Assembly: GCF_001426585.1 (NCBI RefSeq)
Contig: NZ_LMEI01000013.1
Location: 124,227 to 188,226 of the forward strand
DNA: 64,000 bases
Reading direction: 5' to 3'
DNA from: Streptomyces sp. Root431
GTDB taxonomy: Bacteria > Actinomycetota > Actinomycetes > Streptomycetales > Streptomycetaceae
Shown here: one piece after another, positions 1 through 8,763 of the stretch
How the letters are laid out: each line of letters opens with the position of its first letter
How positions within the stretch are numbered: position 1 is the first letter of the stretch
Made by a program: the position numbers and the translations under genes
Notes under the pieces: model-generated
What the model was told of the DNA's origin: nothing
The model's database searches: none
The model's input: only the letters and a program-made list of their open reading frames with translations

Positions 1-927
1 GCCGCAGCTGGCGAGGGTGAGGATGAGCCGGGCGTGCAGGCCTTCGTGGAGCGGTTCGGCGTTGACCATGTCCCACAGGAGCGGGACGGTCTCCTCGGGG
101 CGGCCGAGGAGGAGCGCCGTGTCGGCGTGCAGCAGCACGGCCGCGACGCGCCGCTCGTTGGCCACGACGGCGGCGGGGTGCTGGCGCAGCACGGGGTCGG
201 CGTCGGCGAGCACGGGACCGCGCCACCACTGGAGAGCCCGGGTCAGCGACTCGTACGCGGCGGCCGGGTCGGGCGCGCGGAGCAGGCGCTTCGCCTCGCC
301 GAGCAGCTCGTCGAAGTGGCCGAGGTCGATCTGGTTCCGGGAGGCCTTCAGGAGGTAGCCGGTGGGCGTGCGGACGACGGTGGGCGGCGGGACGGTGCGG
401 AGCCCGCCCTGCTCGAGGAGCCGGCGGACCTGGCTGACGTAGGTGTGGATGAGGCTCTGGTGGGAGCTGGGCGGCCCGGACGGCCAGAGGGTGTCGGTGA
501 TCTCCTGCTGGGTGGAGGGTTCGGGGTGCTTGAGCGCGAGGAGTCCGAGGAGGCGGCGCAGCATGGGGCTGGTGACGGGGACGGGGGTCTGGCCGCGCTG
601 GAGGGAGAGCGGGCCGAGGATCAGCAGGCGCGGCCGGCCGGCGTCGCGCGGCGGCCCGGTGCGGGCGGCGGTCACCAGGTCCGTCAGCTCCCCGCCGGTC
701 AGCCCGAGCGCGTCGGCCAGGCGCTGGAGGGTGCGCGACTGGGGCCGTTGGACCCGGCCGCGCTCGATGTCGCGCAGGGCTCTGGTACTGATCCCGGCCC
801 GCGCCGCGGCCACCTCCTGGCTCAGCCCGGCCCGTCTGCGAAACGCCTGCAGCCGTGCGCCGAACGGACCGGCCTCGCCTGCCGGACCTCCCCGGGGAAG
901 CCCCGTGGCCGCCGTCCTCTCTGACAT
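1..927 (-). CDS. HTH-SARP family transcriptional activator (3' end cut off by window)
   Basis: The reverse strand reads from ATG at 927 to the window edge without a stop, giving about 309 residues of a longer protein. Residues about 20-75 form an XRE-type helix-turn-helix (AGLSQEVAAARAGIST, then LRDIERGR). An OmpR-like winged helix follows (LLGLLALKHPEPSTQQEITD and VRRLLEQGG), then the start of a bacterial transcriptional activation domain. This order is typical of AfsR/SARP activators of secondary metabolism in Streptomyces. A GAGGGGG ribosome-binding site lies about 7 nt before the ATG. The gene sits in the host flank outside the left attachment site. Its target is unknown, and any C-terminal NB-ARC or TPR region is not visible. 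Confidence 0.85.
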   Translation of the reverse strand, partial: MSERTAATGLPRGGPAGEAGPFGARLQAFRRRAGLSQEVAAARAGISTRALRDIERGRVQRPQSRTLQRLADALGLTGGELTDLVTAARTGPPRDAGRPRLLILGPLSLQRGQTPVPVTSPMLRRLLGLLALKHPEPSTQQEITDTLWPSGPPSSHQSLIHTYVSQVRRLLEQGGLRTVPPPTVVRTPTGYLLKASRNQIDLGHFDELLGEAKRLLRAPDPAAAYESLTRALQWWRGPVLADADPVLRQHPAAVVANERRVAAVLLHADTALLLGRPEETVPLLWDMVNAEPLHEGLHARLILTLASCG

Positions 928-1092
928 GGCATCCCCCTCATCCGATGACCGCGACCTGTCGATCATGACCGGGGCGGCGTTGCGGGCGTGCGTGGCCGAC
1001 TCTGCAGAGGCTTCGTCAATCGATCAGTTTGGACTAGACCAATGAGCCAAGCAAGGGGCCCTGACACCGGCCCGGGGGTCACAGCCGCACCC

Positions 1093-1184
1093 GGGCATGA
1101 AAAAACCCCAGGTCACGGCGAGTGAGTCCTGGGGTAATTCCGAGCCGCCTTCGGGATTCGAACCCGAGACCTACGCATTACGAG
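1093..1184. repeat. attL, 92-bp direct repeat with a truncated tRNA-Thr 3' end
   Basis: The sequence is identical to 26465-26556. Bases 1143-1184 match the 3' 42 nt of the tRNA-Thr gene from the anticodon loop to the discriminator base, and the remainder matches its downstream terminator. Identity ends abruptly after 1184, where the element begins. There is no functional tRNA here because the 5' half is missing. This is the displaced original 3' end of the host tRNA gene. Confidence 0.92.
1100..1134 (-). terminator. Copy of the tRNA-Thr terminator inside attL
   Basis: On the reverse strand, arms CCCCAGG and CCTGGGG are separated by 15 nt and followed by six T. This is the same structure as 26472-26506. 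Here it follows a truncated tRNA and faces the host SARP gene, so it may only insulate the flank. Confidence 0.75.
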
Positions 1185-1300
1185 GCCCCACAAGATCATC
1201 CCAGCTGGTGCCGGGCGATGCCGCCGAATCCAGTCTCCCAAGGTCAGCGAAGGTCCGGCTCGGCCCCGCGTGACGCCCAGTCCAACCCATGCCGTCCCGT

Positions 1301-1344
1301 CCGCTCACGCACCGCTCACGCACCGCTCACGCACCGCCCACGCA
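1301..1344. repeat. Four tandem 11-bp repeats near attL (candidate integrase arm sites)
   Basis: The unit CCGCTCACGCA is repeated four times with one variant base in the last copy. The same unit occurs twice at 26401-26422 just inside attR. Short repeats flanking both att cores are typical of arm-type binding sites for tyrosine integrases; this role is inferred. The rest of 1185-1460 shows no gene. Confidence 0.6.
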
Positions 1345-1460
1345 CGAGATCAACCTCCGAGGGTGGAGATACACGGGGTGACCGGCACGCCAATCCACTG
1401 ATCACTGTTCACAGCGCTCGGCCACCGCGCGCTCCGAGCTCCACGCCGCAAACGCAAAAC

Positions 1461-1489
1461 GATATCACAATAGCTCACCGACTGATATC
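1461..1489. promoter_or_regulatory. Paired GATATC sites upstream of vapBC (candidate operator)
   Basis: Two GATATC palindromes at 1461-1466 and 1484-1489 lie 23 bp apart, about two helical turns. They sit 34-62 bp before the vapB start. VapB antitoxins usually bind paired palindromes at their own promoter, so autoregulation here is a reasonable inference. Confidence 0.45.
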
Positions 1490-1522
1490 ATTTGGCCTGT
1501 CTGAGCACTCAAGGAGGCCCGC

Positions 1523-1765
1523 ATGGCCAGGACAGTCATCGACCTCAACGAAACCATGGTTGCCGAGGCCATGCGCATCTTCGGCACCAAGACGAAGGCC
1601 CAGGCCGTGCGACTCGCCATGGAGGACGCCGTTAAGCGTCATCTGCGGCAAGAGGGCTTCGATGCCATGGACGCCGGCGAGCTCGACTTCAGCGAGATCA
1701 TCGAAACCACGGGTCCCCGCAACGCCGATGGAACTCTCAAGCGCGATGGCGGCCGGGCTGCCTGA
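1523..1765 (+). CDS. vapB: VapB-type antitoxin
   Basis: This 80-residue protein has the short N-terminal ribbon-helix-helix of VapB antitoxins (MARTVIDLNETMVAEAM, then KTKAQAVRLAMEDAV) and a polar tail that would wrap the toxin. A strong AAGGAGG site lies at 1511-1517, 6 nt before the ATG. Its TGA overlaps the ATG of the PIN-domain gene at 1765, so the two are translationally coupled. It should neutralise VapC and repress the operon. On an integrated element the pair could stabilise the element or belong to the adjacent defence genes. No other function is suggested by the sequence. Confidence 0.9.
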   Translation: MARTVIDLNETMVAEAMRIFGTKTKAQAVRLAMEDAVKRHLRQEGFDAMDAGELDFSEIIETTGPRNADGTLKRDGGRAA

Positions 1766-2220
1766 TGCAGGACCGCTACCTGATCGACAAGTCCGCTCTC
1801 GCCCGCTGGACGAAACCCGGCGTCAGGCATGTACTCAAACCGCTTCACGAGCGCTGTCTGCTTGCCGTCTGCCAGCCCACTGAATACGAGATGATCCACT
1901 CGGCCCGGGATAGCGCAGAGGCAACACGCATCAGCACTTGGCTCCGCGCCTTCGACTACGTGCACAGCACCAGCGACACCTTCGCCCGCGCGTTGGAGGT
2001 CCAGCAACACGCGCTCAACGCGGGCTTCCACCGCGCTCTGTCGCTCCCCGACCTCCTCATCGCCGCCACTGCGGAGCTGAACCGACTGACGGTCCTCCAT
2101 TACGACGGCGACTTCGACATGATTGCCTCGCTCACCGGCCAACCCACTGAATGGGTCGTCCCACCGGGCACGCCGGCCGATGAGTGTCAACCCAGGAGCC
2201 CGTTGCAGGCCGCCCCGTAA
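1765..2220 (+). CDS. vapC: VapC-type PIN-domain ribonuclease toxin
   Basis: This 151-residue PIN-domain protein has the expected acidic residues: D8 in YLIDKSALARW, E40/E42 in PTEYEMIH, D96 in LPDLLIAATA, and D114/D116 in HYDGDFDMIA. VapC toxins are Mg-dependent ribonucleases that usually cut tRNA or rRNA. The gene overlaps vapB by one base. It ends 55 bp before the helicase gene, so it may be co-transcribed with the restriction-like pair. The tail after about residue 134 (PPGTPADECQPRSPLQ) is beyond the usual domain. The RNA target cannot be deduced. Confidence 0.9.
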   Translation: MQDRYLIDKSALARWTKPGVRHVLKPLHERCLLAVCQPTEYEMIHSARDSAEATRISTWLRAFDYVHSTSDTFARALEVQQHALNAGFHRALSLPDLLIAATAELNRLTVLHYDGDFDMIASLTGQPTEWVVPPGTPADECQPRSPLQAAP

Positions 2221-2275
2221 ACCAGCCAGCCCACGCGCGCCCAGCCGAATCAACCACCCGCAGGGGGAGCCAGCA

Positions 2276-5200
2276 GTGCCGAACATCTTCGATAACATCA
2301 CCGCCGACACCCGTCTCGGGCGGGCGCTGCGCGAATCCCTCAGAGACTTCGACACGGTCGACATCGCCACGGGGTACCTTGACTTGCGCGGCTGGGACAG
2401 TTTCGCCGACATCCTCAGCTCTAAGGACCGGCCGACTCTGGGCACTCGGCCGACGGCACGCGTGCTCGTCGGGATGGTGGCACCATCAGACTCCGAGCAG
2501 CTGTTGGACCTGCTGCAGGACCAAGTTCAGCCACCCGAGTACGGGGCCGACATCCACGACCGGGAACGGGCACTGGCCCGACGCGACCAGCTCGTCAAGC
2601 ACCTGCGTACCCAGCTGATGCGCGGCCTAGCCACTCCCGCGGGCCAGGCAACACTGCAGACGCTCAAGCGCCAGCTGCGCGACGGGATCGTCGCGATGAA
2701 GATCTTCACGGAAAGGCCCCTCCACGGGAAGACGTACATCTTCCACGACCCCGCGAAGAAACACGGATCACGGTGGGCCTACGTCGGATCCTCCAACCTC
2801 ACCGGCGCCGGCCTGCACCGCAACCTCGAGCTGAACATCGACGTGCAGGACTCCGACGCAACCGAAAAACTCGCGACCTGGTTCGACCAGCGGTGGGACG
2901 ACCGATTCTCCTTGAGCATTACCGAGGAGATCATCGACCTGATCAGTGACTCCTGGGCAGACGAAGAACAGCCCAGTCCCTTCGAGGTGTACCTCAAGGT
3001 GTGCCACTCCCTGGCTCAAGATGCCCGCGATGGGATGGGGTACGTCCTGCCAAAGTCGATGAGCACCCTGTTGCTGGATTATCAGGAGAGCGCCGTCCGC
3101 ACTCTCGCCCGGCGCATCGTGCGACGCGGGGGCACCATGCTCGGCGACGTCGTCGGCCTCGGCAAGACCCTGACCGCAGTCGCGACCGCGCTGATGTTGC
3201 AGGCCGCCGAGGACTACTCCACCCTCGTGCTGTGCCCGAAGAACCTCGTGCCGATGTGGAACGAGCATCTCGAGGCCTACGACATCAACGGCCGGGTTGT
3301 GCCCTACTCGATGGTCGACAAGGTCCTGCCCGAGCTGAAGCGCTTCAACCTCGTCATCTGCGACGAGTCGCACAACCTGCGCAACAACGGCACCGTCGCC
3401 TACGAAGCTATCCACCAATACATCCGCGCTAACGCATCCAAGGTGCTCCTGCTCACCGCTACGCCCTACAACCTCGCCTTTACCGACGTAGCCAACCAGA
3501 TCGGCCTCTACATCGACGAGGACGACGATCTAGGTATCGTCCCGACCGCGGCGATACTGGCCGATCCCAGTCTGGTTGCCAAAGTCGATGGCAAGATCAA
3601 CACGCTCACTGCGTTCCGCCGCTCCGAAGAGGCTGAGGACTGGAAGCGACTGATGAGCGACCACCTTGTACGCCGCACCCGGTCTTTCATCAAGCGCACG
3701 GCAAAAAGGGAACTGATCACCGGCCCGGACGGTGTACAGACGGAGCGGGAGTACCTGCAGTTCGCCAGTGGTAAGAAGTTCCACTTCCCAACCAGAATCG
3801 CTACCCCGCTGAGTCACACCTTCAGCGCCGACGACCCCGCCGCACTCATGGAAGACGACACCACCCTCGACGCGATCCGCGACCTAGTCCTGCCTCGGTA
3901 CCGATTGGCGGACTACGACAACCCCAAGGCAAAGCACACTGAGGTCGACACGAAGAACCTCGACGACATCCGCTCCGGCCGGGGCAATGTCAGCGGCTTC
4001 GTGCGAATCGGACTGTTCAAGCGGCTCTCCTCGTCCGGGCACTCGTTCGTCCTGTCTCTGCAGCGCCAACGGGCCCGCAACGAGCTGTTCGTCCACGCTA
4101 TCAACAATGGGCTGCCCATCCCTCTAGGGTCCTTCAGCGACAGGCAGATCAGCATCGTCGACGAGGACATCGAGGGTGACGGCGACCTCCACGGCAGTAT
4201 TGCCACCCGCTACCAGGCACTGGTCGACTCCCTGCCAGCCAAGACCAAGTGGGTCAACAGCCCCGTCTTCAAATCTAAGCTGCGCACCGACCTGCTCAGG
4301 GACAACCAGACCATCACGGGCCTGCTCGACCGGTTCGGTTACTGGGACTCGACCCGCGACTCCAAAATCAACACCCTGGTCGACCTGCTCCGCAACCAGC
4401 ACCCTGGTGAGAAGGTGCTCATCTTCAGCGAATACGTCGACACCGCCGACTACGTCGCCAATGCCCTGACCGAGGCCGGCATCGAGCACGTCGGCCTCGC
4501 CTCCGGCGACACGGACAACCCAGCCACGATCGCGCGGCGGTTCGCGCCGGAGTCCAACAAGCTCCCCGGGCAGGAACACTCCGACGCAGATGCGCTCGCC
4601 GCCGGCCCCATCGATGTGCTCGTCGCCACCGACATACTCTCCGAAGGCCAGAACCTGCAGGACGCCCACATTGTCGTCAACTACGACCTGCCGTGGGCCA
4701 TTATCCGGGTCATCCAACGCGCCGGGCGTGTAGACCGCGTCGGGCAGAAGTCCGACACCGTGCACGTCTACCTGATCACCCACGAGAAAATCGAGCAGCA
4801 GATCCAACTTCGGCAACGCATCAAGGCACGCCTCGGCGCCTCCGCCGAAGCCTTCGGCTCTGATGAGCAGTTCTTCGGTGGCGAGCAAGAGGTCAGAATC
4901 CTCGATGACTTCTACAACGGCCGGATCACCGACGACACTGACGACACCGAGGGCGAGGCCGACGCCGTCAGCGAAGCGTGGCTCGTCTGGTCCAACGCGC
5001 AGGACAAGTACCCCGCAACCGCTGCCAAGGTCCTGGCCATGCAGGACATGGTCCACAGCACCCGCGAGCAGTACCTTCACGAGAACCAGGGCAGCGTCAC
5101 CTGCTACGTGGCTACAGCTTCCGGCGTCGATGCCTTCGCCACTGCCACCGCTACCGCCACTGGTGTTACCGAGAAGCTGCTGACCCCGCTTGAGGCACTA

Positions 5201-5584
5201 CGCATTTTCCGCTCCACCCCGGACACCCCCACCGCGCCCCTACGCGGTGATCACTTCGACCGGGAGAAGGCGCTCGTCCAAGGTCCACTCAAAACTGAGA
5301 CCATCACGGCTGGCAACCTCAAAGGCGTGCGTAAATGGGCCTGGCAACGCCTTGGGGGAACCATCTTCGGCGAGAAGGCCGCCGACGCACTGGGTGCACT
5401 GCACGAGCGACCCCTGACCGAGCACGCGACCATGCGCCTGACCCAAGCTCGCCGCAACAGATACAGCCTCGACGACCTCGCCGACCTGATCGCGCAGCTG
5501 CACGCCGAGGACCGGCTCGTCATCAAATCCACTGACACAGACACCATCAAGATCGTCTGCTCGCTTGGAGTGCAGGAAGCATGA
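2276..5584 (+). CDS. PLD-nuclease/SNF2 helicase fusion protein
   Basis: I chose the GTG at 2276 because GGGGAG lies at 2263-2268; the frame is open further upstream over vapC. The 1102-residue product starts with a phospholipase-D-like domain: HGKTYIF at about residue 150 and GSSNLTGAG at about 171 form one HKD motif. A SNF2-type SF2 motor follows, with GLGKT at 294-298, DESH at 363, TATP in motif III, and QRAGRVDRVGQ from 814. PLD nucleases of this kind cut DNA as dimers, as in BfiI, and SNF2 motors translocate on duplex DNA. It overlaps the methyltransferase gene by 4 bp, so they are one operon. Together they look like the restriction and modification halves of one system. DISARM is related in content but has more genes. 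Confidence 0.85.
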   Translation: MPNIFDNITADTRLGRALRESLRDFDTVDIATGYLDLRGWDSFADILSSKDRPTLGTRPTARVLVGMVAPSDSEQLLDLLQDQVQPPEYGADIHDRERALARRDQLVKHLRTQLMRGLATPAGQATLQTLKRQLRDGIVAMKIFTERPLHGKTYIFHDPAKKHGSRWAYVGSSNLTGAGLHRNLELNIDVQDSDATEKLATWFDQRWDDRFSLSITEEIIDLISDSWADEEQPSPFEVYLKVCHSLAQDARDGMGYVLPKSMSTLLLDYQESAVRTLARRIVRRGGTMLGDVVGLGKTLTAVATALMLQAAEDYSTLVLCPKNLVPMWNEHLEAYDINGRVVPYSMVDKVLPELKRFNLVICDESHNLRNNGTVAYEAIHQYIRANASKVLLLTATPYNLAFTDVANQIGLYIDEDDDLGIVPTAAILADPSLVAKVDGKINTLTAFRRSEEAEDWKRLMSDHLVRRTRSFIKRTAKRELITGPDGVQTEREYLQFASGKKFHFPTRIATPLSHTFSADDPAALMEDDTTLDAIRDLVLPRYRLADYDNPKAKHTEVDTKNLDDIRSGRGNVSGFVRIGLFKRLSSSGHSFVLSLQRQRARNELFVHAINNGLPIPLGSFSDRQISIVDEDIEGDGDLHGSIATRYQALVDSLPAKTKWVNSPVFKSKLRTDLLRDNQTITGLLDRFGYWDSTRDSKINTLVDLLRNQHPGEKVLIFSEYVDTADYVANALTEAGIEHVGLASGDTDNPATIARRFAPESNKLPGQEHSDADALAAGPIDVLVATDILSEGQNLQDAHIVVNYDLPWAIIRVIQRAGRVDRVGQKSDTVHVYLITHEKIEQQIQLRQRIKARLGASAEAFGSDEQFFGGEQEVRILDDFYNGRITDDTDDTEGEADAVSEAWLVWSNAQDKYPATAAKVLAMQDMVHSTREQYLHENQGSVTCYVATASGVDAFATATATATGVTEKLLTPLEALRIFRSTPDTPTAPLRGDHFDREKALVQGPLKTETITAGNLKGVRKWAWQRLGGTIFGEKAADALGALHERPLTEHATMRLTQARRNRYSLDDLADLIAQLHAEDRLVIKSTDTDTIKIVCSLGVQEA

Positions 5585-8355
5585 CCGACCCCCTGATCGC
5601 CCGCGCTGAGCAGCACGACTACCAGAAGCTGTTCATCGAGGACCTCAACTGGTCCCGGCCGGACAACGCCCCAGTGATCTACAGCAAAGACGGACACACA
5701 CTGACCGCCACCAACGTCTCCTCGTACAAGGGACTACGCGTCTGGGTGGTCGACCAGAAACCAGGCTCAAAACTCGAAGCTGCTCTCGATCAGCTCATCT
5801 CCAAGACCTCCACCGACCGCCTCGTCATCTTCCACGATGCCACCGAGCAGGTCTGGCGCTGGCCCGTCCGACGCGCCACCGGCAACACCACCGCGACGCG
5901 GCTCAGCCGCCATCGCCACCGCACGGGCGACCCCGATCCTCGGTTCTCCGCAAAGCTCGATGCCATCCGTCTCCCGTTCGATGTATCGCTCGACCCGAAC
6001 GCCGTACTGGCCAAGGTCCGTTCCGCATTCGACGTCGAGACCGAGAACGAAACCCGACACGCCTCCAAGCTCATGGCCCGGCTGTACACCTCAATGGAGC
6101 ACGCGTACCCAGACGACTACGACCGCAGGGAGCGGGACCACCAGATCTCCGTCACCCTCGCCCGGATCCTCTTCCTGATGTTCGGCGACGACACAGACAT
6201 GTGGCGCCAGGACCTCTTCCGGGACTTCATCCACGAACACACCAGCTCGGACGGGTCCGATATTGGCGCGCGTCTGACCGCCCTGTTTGAGTACCTCGAC
6301 ACGCCTCCAGCCAAGAGAACCGGGGCCACGAAGGAGCTGGGCGGGTTCCGGTATGTCAACGGTGGCATCTTCCGTGAACGAGTCGCTCTGCCGATCCTCA
6401 ACGCCGAGTTCCGCAATGTCATCCTCGAAGCCTGTGACCGGGACTGGGCCGCTATCAGCCCTGCCATCTTCGGGTCAATGTTCCAGTCCGTGCGCGACTC
6501 CCAAACCCGCCGCGAGCTCGGCGAGCACTACACGTCTGAAGCGAACATCCTCAAGACCCTAAACCCTCTCTTCCTCGACGAGCTCCGTGCCGAGCTCGAG
6601 CACATCAAAACCCTCGGCAAGTACGAGGCCGACCGGCTCCGTAAGCTACGCGACAAGCTCGGCCAGATCCGCTACCTAGACCCTGCCTGTGGCTGTGGCA
6701 ACTTCATCATCGTCGCCTACCGGGAGCTACGCGACCTCGAACTCGCCATCATGGAAAGGCTCCAAGAAATCACTGGCGACGGGGCGATGCTCCTCGCGAA
6801 CGTCGGCCTGAAGGTCACCCTTGACCACTTCTACGGCATTGAGATCGACGAATGGCCCGCCCGCATTGCGGAGACTGCCATGTTCCTTATCGACCGTCAG
6901 TGCGATCTCAAGCTCACTGTCAGCCTCGGCTGGGCCCCCGACCGCCTCCCAATCCAAGAGCAGGCCACCATCGTCAGCGGCGTCAGCGCCCTGAGCATGG
7001 ACTGGGCCACCGTCTGTCCACCGACTGCCGATGTCGTCGTCGCGGGCAACCCCCCCTTCCTCGGTGACCACACGCGAACGAGGGAACAACTGGCTGAGCT
7101 GCAAGCCGTATGGGGAGGAGACAAGGTCCTCAGCCGGATGGACTACGTCACCGGTTGGCACGCCCAAGCAGTGCGCTACTTCGCGAAGCACGACGGCCTC
7201 TGGGCATTCGTCACCACCAACTCAATTACCCAGGGCGATCAAGTACATAGACTCTTTTCGGAAATCTTCGCCGCTGGCTGGAATATCAAGTTCGCCCACC
7301 GCACCTTCGCGTGGACCTCAGAAGCGGCAGGAGCCGCAGCGGTGCACTGCGTCATCATAGGCTTTTCACGACGGCTGACTTCCAAGCCCCGACTGTTCGA
7401 CTACGCCTGGCTTAAGGCTGCCCCGGAAGAAATCTCTGTCTCTAATATCAACGCCTATCTTGTCGACGGCCCGAACGTTCTAGTGGCCAAAAGGAGCCGT
7501 CCCCTTTCTCTCACACTTCCCGAGGTAGAGTACGGATCCAAGCCAACGGATGGCGGCAATCTCGTCGTGACACCAAGCGAATATGAGCTGGTTACTGCCG
7601 ACCCGATCGCTCGCCAATTCCTGCGCCCCTACGTGGGATCCAAGGAGCTCATCAACGGAAAGCAGCGATGGTGCCTCTGGCTCGTAGATGCGACGCCAAC
7701 TGACCTCAGTAGCAGTTCCGAACTGCGACGGCGGGTTACCGCCGTACGAGAAATGCGTCTTTCGAGCACCGCTGCCTCTACACGGAGCTATCCGCACCAT
7801 CATCTGTTCCGGCAGCGAGGCATCACACCCGATACGTCATTCGTGGGGATTCCTGAGGTCTCCAGCGAGAACCGCCAGTACCTACCTGTCGGATACCTTG
7901 CTCCCGGAACGATCATCAGCAATAAGGTCTACGGCGCGGTTGACCCAACTGGTCTCGTCTTCGCGATCGCCTCTTCCGCGATGTTCATCACCTGGATGAA
8001 GACCGTTGGAGGACGAATGAAGTCCGACCCATCGTTCTCGAGCACGATCACGTGGAACAACTTCCCACTGCCGGCACTCGACGCGAGCACGCGGGACTCA
8101 ATCGCTACGGCAGGATCAGCCATCCTCGCAACCCGAGCGCTCAAGGCGGATCGATCCCTTGAGGAGCACTACAAGCCCGGAGCCATGCAACCCGAATTGC
8201 TCCAAGCGCATCTACAACTCGACGCAATCGTCGATCGAGCCTTCGGTATCCGCGAACGCACGCCGAGCCTCTTGCGCCGGCAGGAAGCTCTGTTCGCCAG
8301 GTACGAGGAACTAACTGCACCACTCTTCGCGAGCGCACCGAGAAGGAAGCGATGA
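5581..8355 (+). CDS. MmeI-like N6-adenine DNA methyltransferase
   Basis: This 924-residue protein resembles type IIG/MmeI-family enzymes. It has an N-terminal domain, a helical spacer containing FGSMFQSVRDSQTRRELG and GEHYTSEANILK, and a gamma-class methyltransferase core with DPACGCGNF at 367 and catalytic NPPF at 490. A C-terminal part likely holds the target-recognition domain. NPPF predicts N6-adenine methylation. I see no convincing PD-ExK nuclease site in the N-terminal 150 residues, unlike true MmeI enzymes, so cleavage may be left to the PLD-helicase encoded just upstream with a 4-bp overlap. It probably protects self DNA. The recognition site cannot be predicted from sequence. Confidence 0.88.
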   Translation: MTDPLIARAEQHDYQKLFIEDLNWSRPDNAPVIYSKDGHTLTATNVSSYKGLRVWVVDQKPGSKLEAALDQLISKTSTDRLVIFHDATEQVWRWPVRRATGNTTATRLSRHRHRTGDPDPRFSAKLDAIRLPFDVSLDPNAVLAKVRSAFDVETENETRHASKLMARLYTSMEHAYPDDYDRRERDHQISVTLARILFLMFGDDTDMWRQDLFRDFIHEHTSSDGSDIGARLTALFEYLDTPPAKRTGATKELGGFRYVNGGIFRERVALPILNAEFRNVILEACDRDWAAISPAIFGSMFQSVRDSQTRRELGEHYTSEANILKTLNPLFLDELRAELEHIKTLGKYEADRLRKLRDKLGQIRYLDPACGCGNFIIVAYRELRDLELAIMERLQEITGDGAMLLANVGLKVTLDHFYGIEIDEWPARIAETAMFLIDRQCDLKLTVSLGWAPDRLPIQEQATIVSGVSALSMDWATVCPPTADVVVAGNPPFLGDHTRTREQLAELQAVWGGDKVLSRMDYVTGWHAQAVRYFAKHDGLWAFVTTNSITQGDQVHRLFSEIFAAGWNIKFAHRTFAWTSEAAGAAAVHCVIIGFSRRLTSKPRLFDYAWLKAAPEEISVSNINAYLVDGPNVLVAKRSRPLSLTLPEVEYGSKPTDGGNLVVTPSEYELVTADPIARQFLRPYVGSKELINGKQRWCLWLVDATPTDLSSSSELRRRVTAVREMRLSSTAASTRSYPHHHLFRQRGITPDTSFVGIPEVSSENRQYLPVGYLAPGTIISNKVYGAVDPTGLVFAIASSAMFITWMKTVGGRMKSDPSFSSTITWNNFPLPALDASTRDSIATAGSAILATRALKADRSLEEHYKPGAMQPELLQAHLQLDAIVDRAFGIRERTPSLLRRQEALFARYEELTAPLFASAPRRKR

Positions 8356-8410
8356 AGTTTACGGAGCATGTGCCGCACGTGACACGCGCGGACATGTCGA
8401 TCTAACTGGG

Positions 8411-8497
8411 CATCTCAGCGAGGGAGGCATGGGTCTTGGCGACGAGGGTGTCGCCCATGCCTTCCTCTCGGCCCCGGATGGCAGCTGCTTGACCGGA
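8411..8497 (-). pseudogene. Remnant of an HTH-PLD regulator gene
   Basis: About 85 bp match 11290-11370 inside the intact HTH-PLD regulator at most positions. On the reverse strand it reads GREEGMGDTLVAK where the intact gene reads GREEGIGDTLAAK. No frame extends far on either side. It is therefore a decayed fragment of a paralogue, left by a past duplication or insertion in the cargo. Confidence 0.65.
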
Positions 8498-8763
8498 GGG
8501 GCGTAAGCAAAGGTGTGGCCAGGTGCCTACTTCCGGCAACTGCCTGTGTTCCAGGTAGGCGGTCAGGCCGTTCGTTCGGGCCTGGATGCCAACAGCGATT
8601 CGGCGTGCGCGGGACGCGTTTCCGCTGATCAGGGTCTTACGACCTTGATCAGGGGGACGGCTGGTCCACCCTGGTGCCGCCCAGTCCGCTCACACACCAT
8701 GTGATGACGCAGCTGCCCGCTTCGGCAGGGACATCTGGCAGCGGACTGCCAACCCTGGGCGTT
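8498..8763. other. Gene-free cargo spacer with one hairpin
   Basis: The stretch between the methyltransferase gene and the HEPN-like gene holds the regulator remnant and the hairpin at 8625-8652. I see no credible gene: the short forward frame at 8513-8704 has no ribosome-binding site or recognisable motif. Confidence 0.5.
8625..8652. terminator. 12-bp hairpin between convergent genes
   Basis: Arms CTGATCAGGGTC and GACCTTGATCAG pair with one mismatch around a TTAC loop. The hairpin lies between the convergent methyltransferase and HEPN-like genes and has no T tract, as is common for Streptomyces terminators. Confidence 0.5.

Noticed and set aside
34..924. Forward open frame at the left edge
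   Set aside because: The reverse strand encodes a coherent HTH-SARP protein with a ribosome-binding site; the forward product has no recognisable motif.
1143..1184. A second tRNA gene at the left end
   Set aside because: Only the 3' 42 nt are present; the 5' half is missing, so it is an att remnant.
2276..8355. Complete DISARM or BREX system
   Set aside because: No drmA/drmB, BrxC/PglZ or other core genes are nearby; only helicase-PLD and methyltransferase are present.
8513..8704. Short forward gene in the cargo spacer
   Set aside because: No ribosome-binding site, no motif, and it crosses a terminator-like hairpin.
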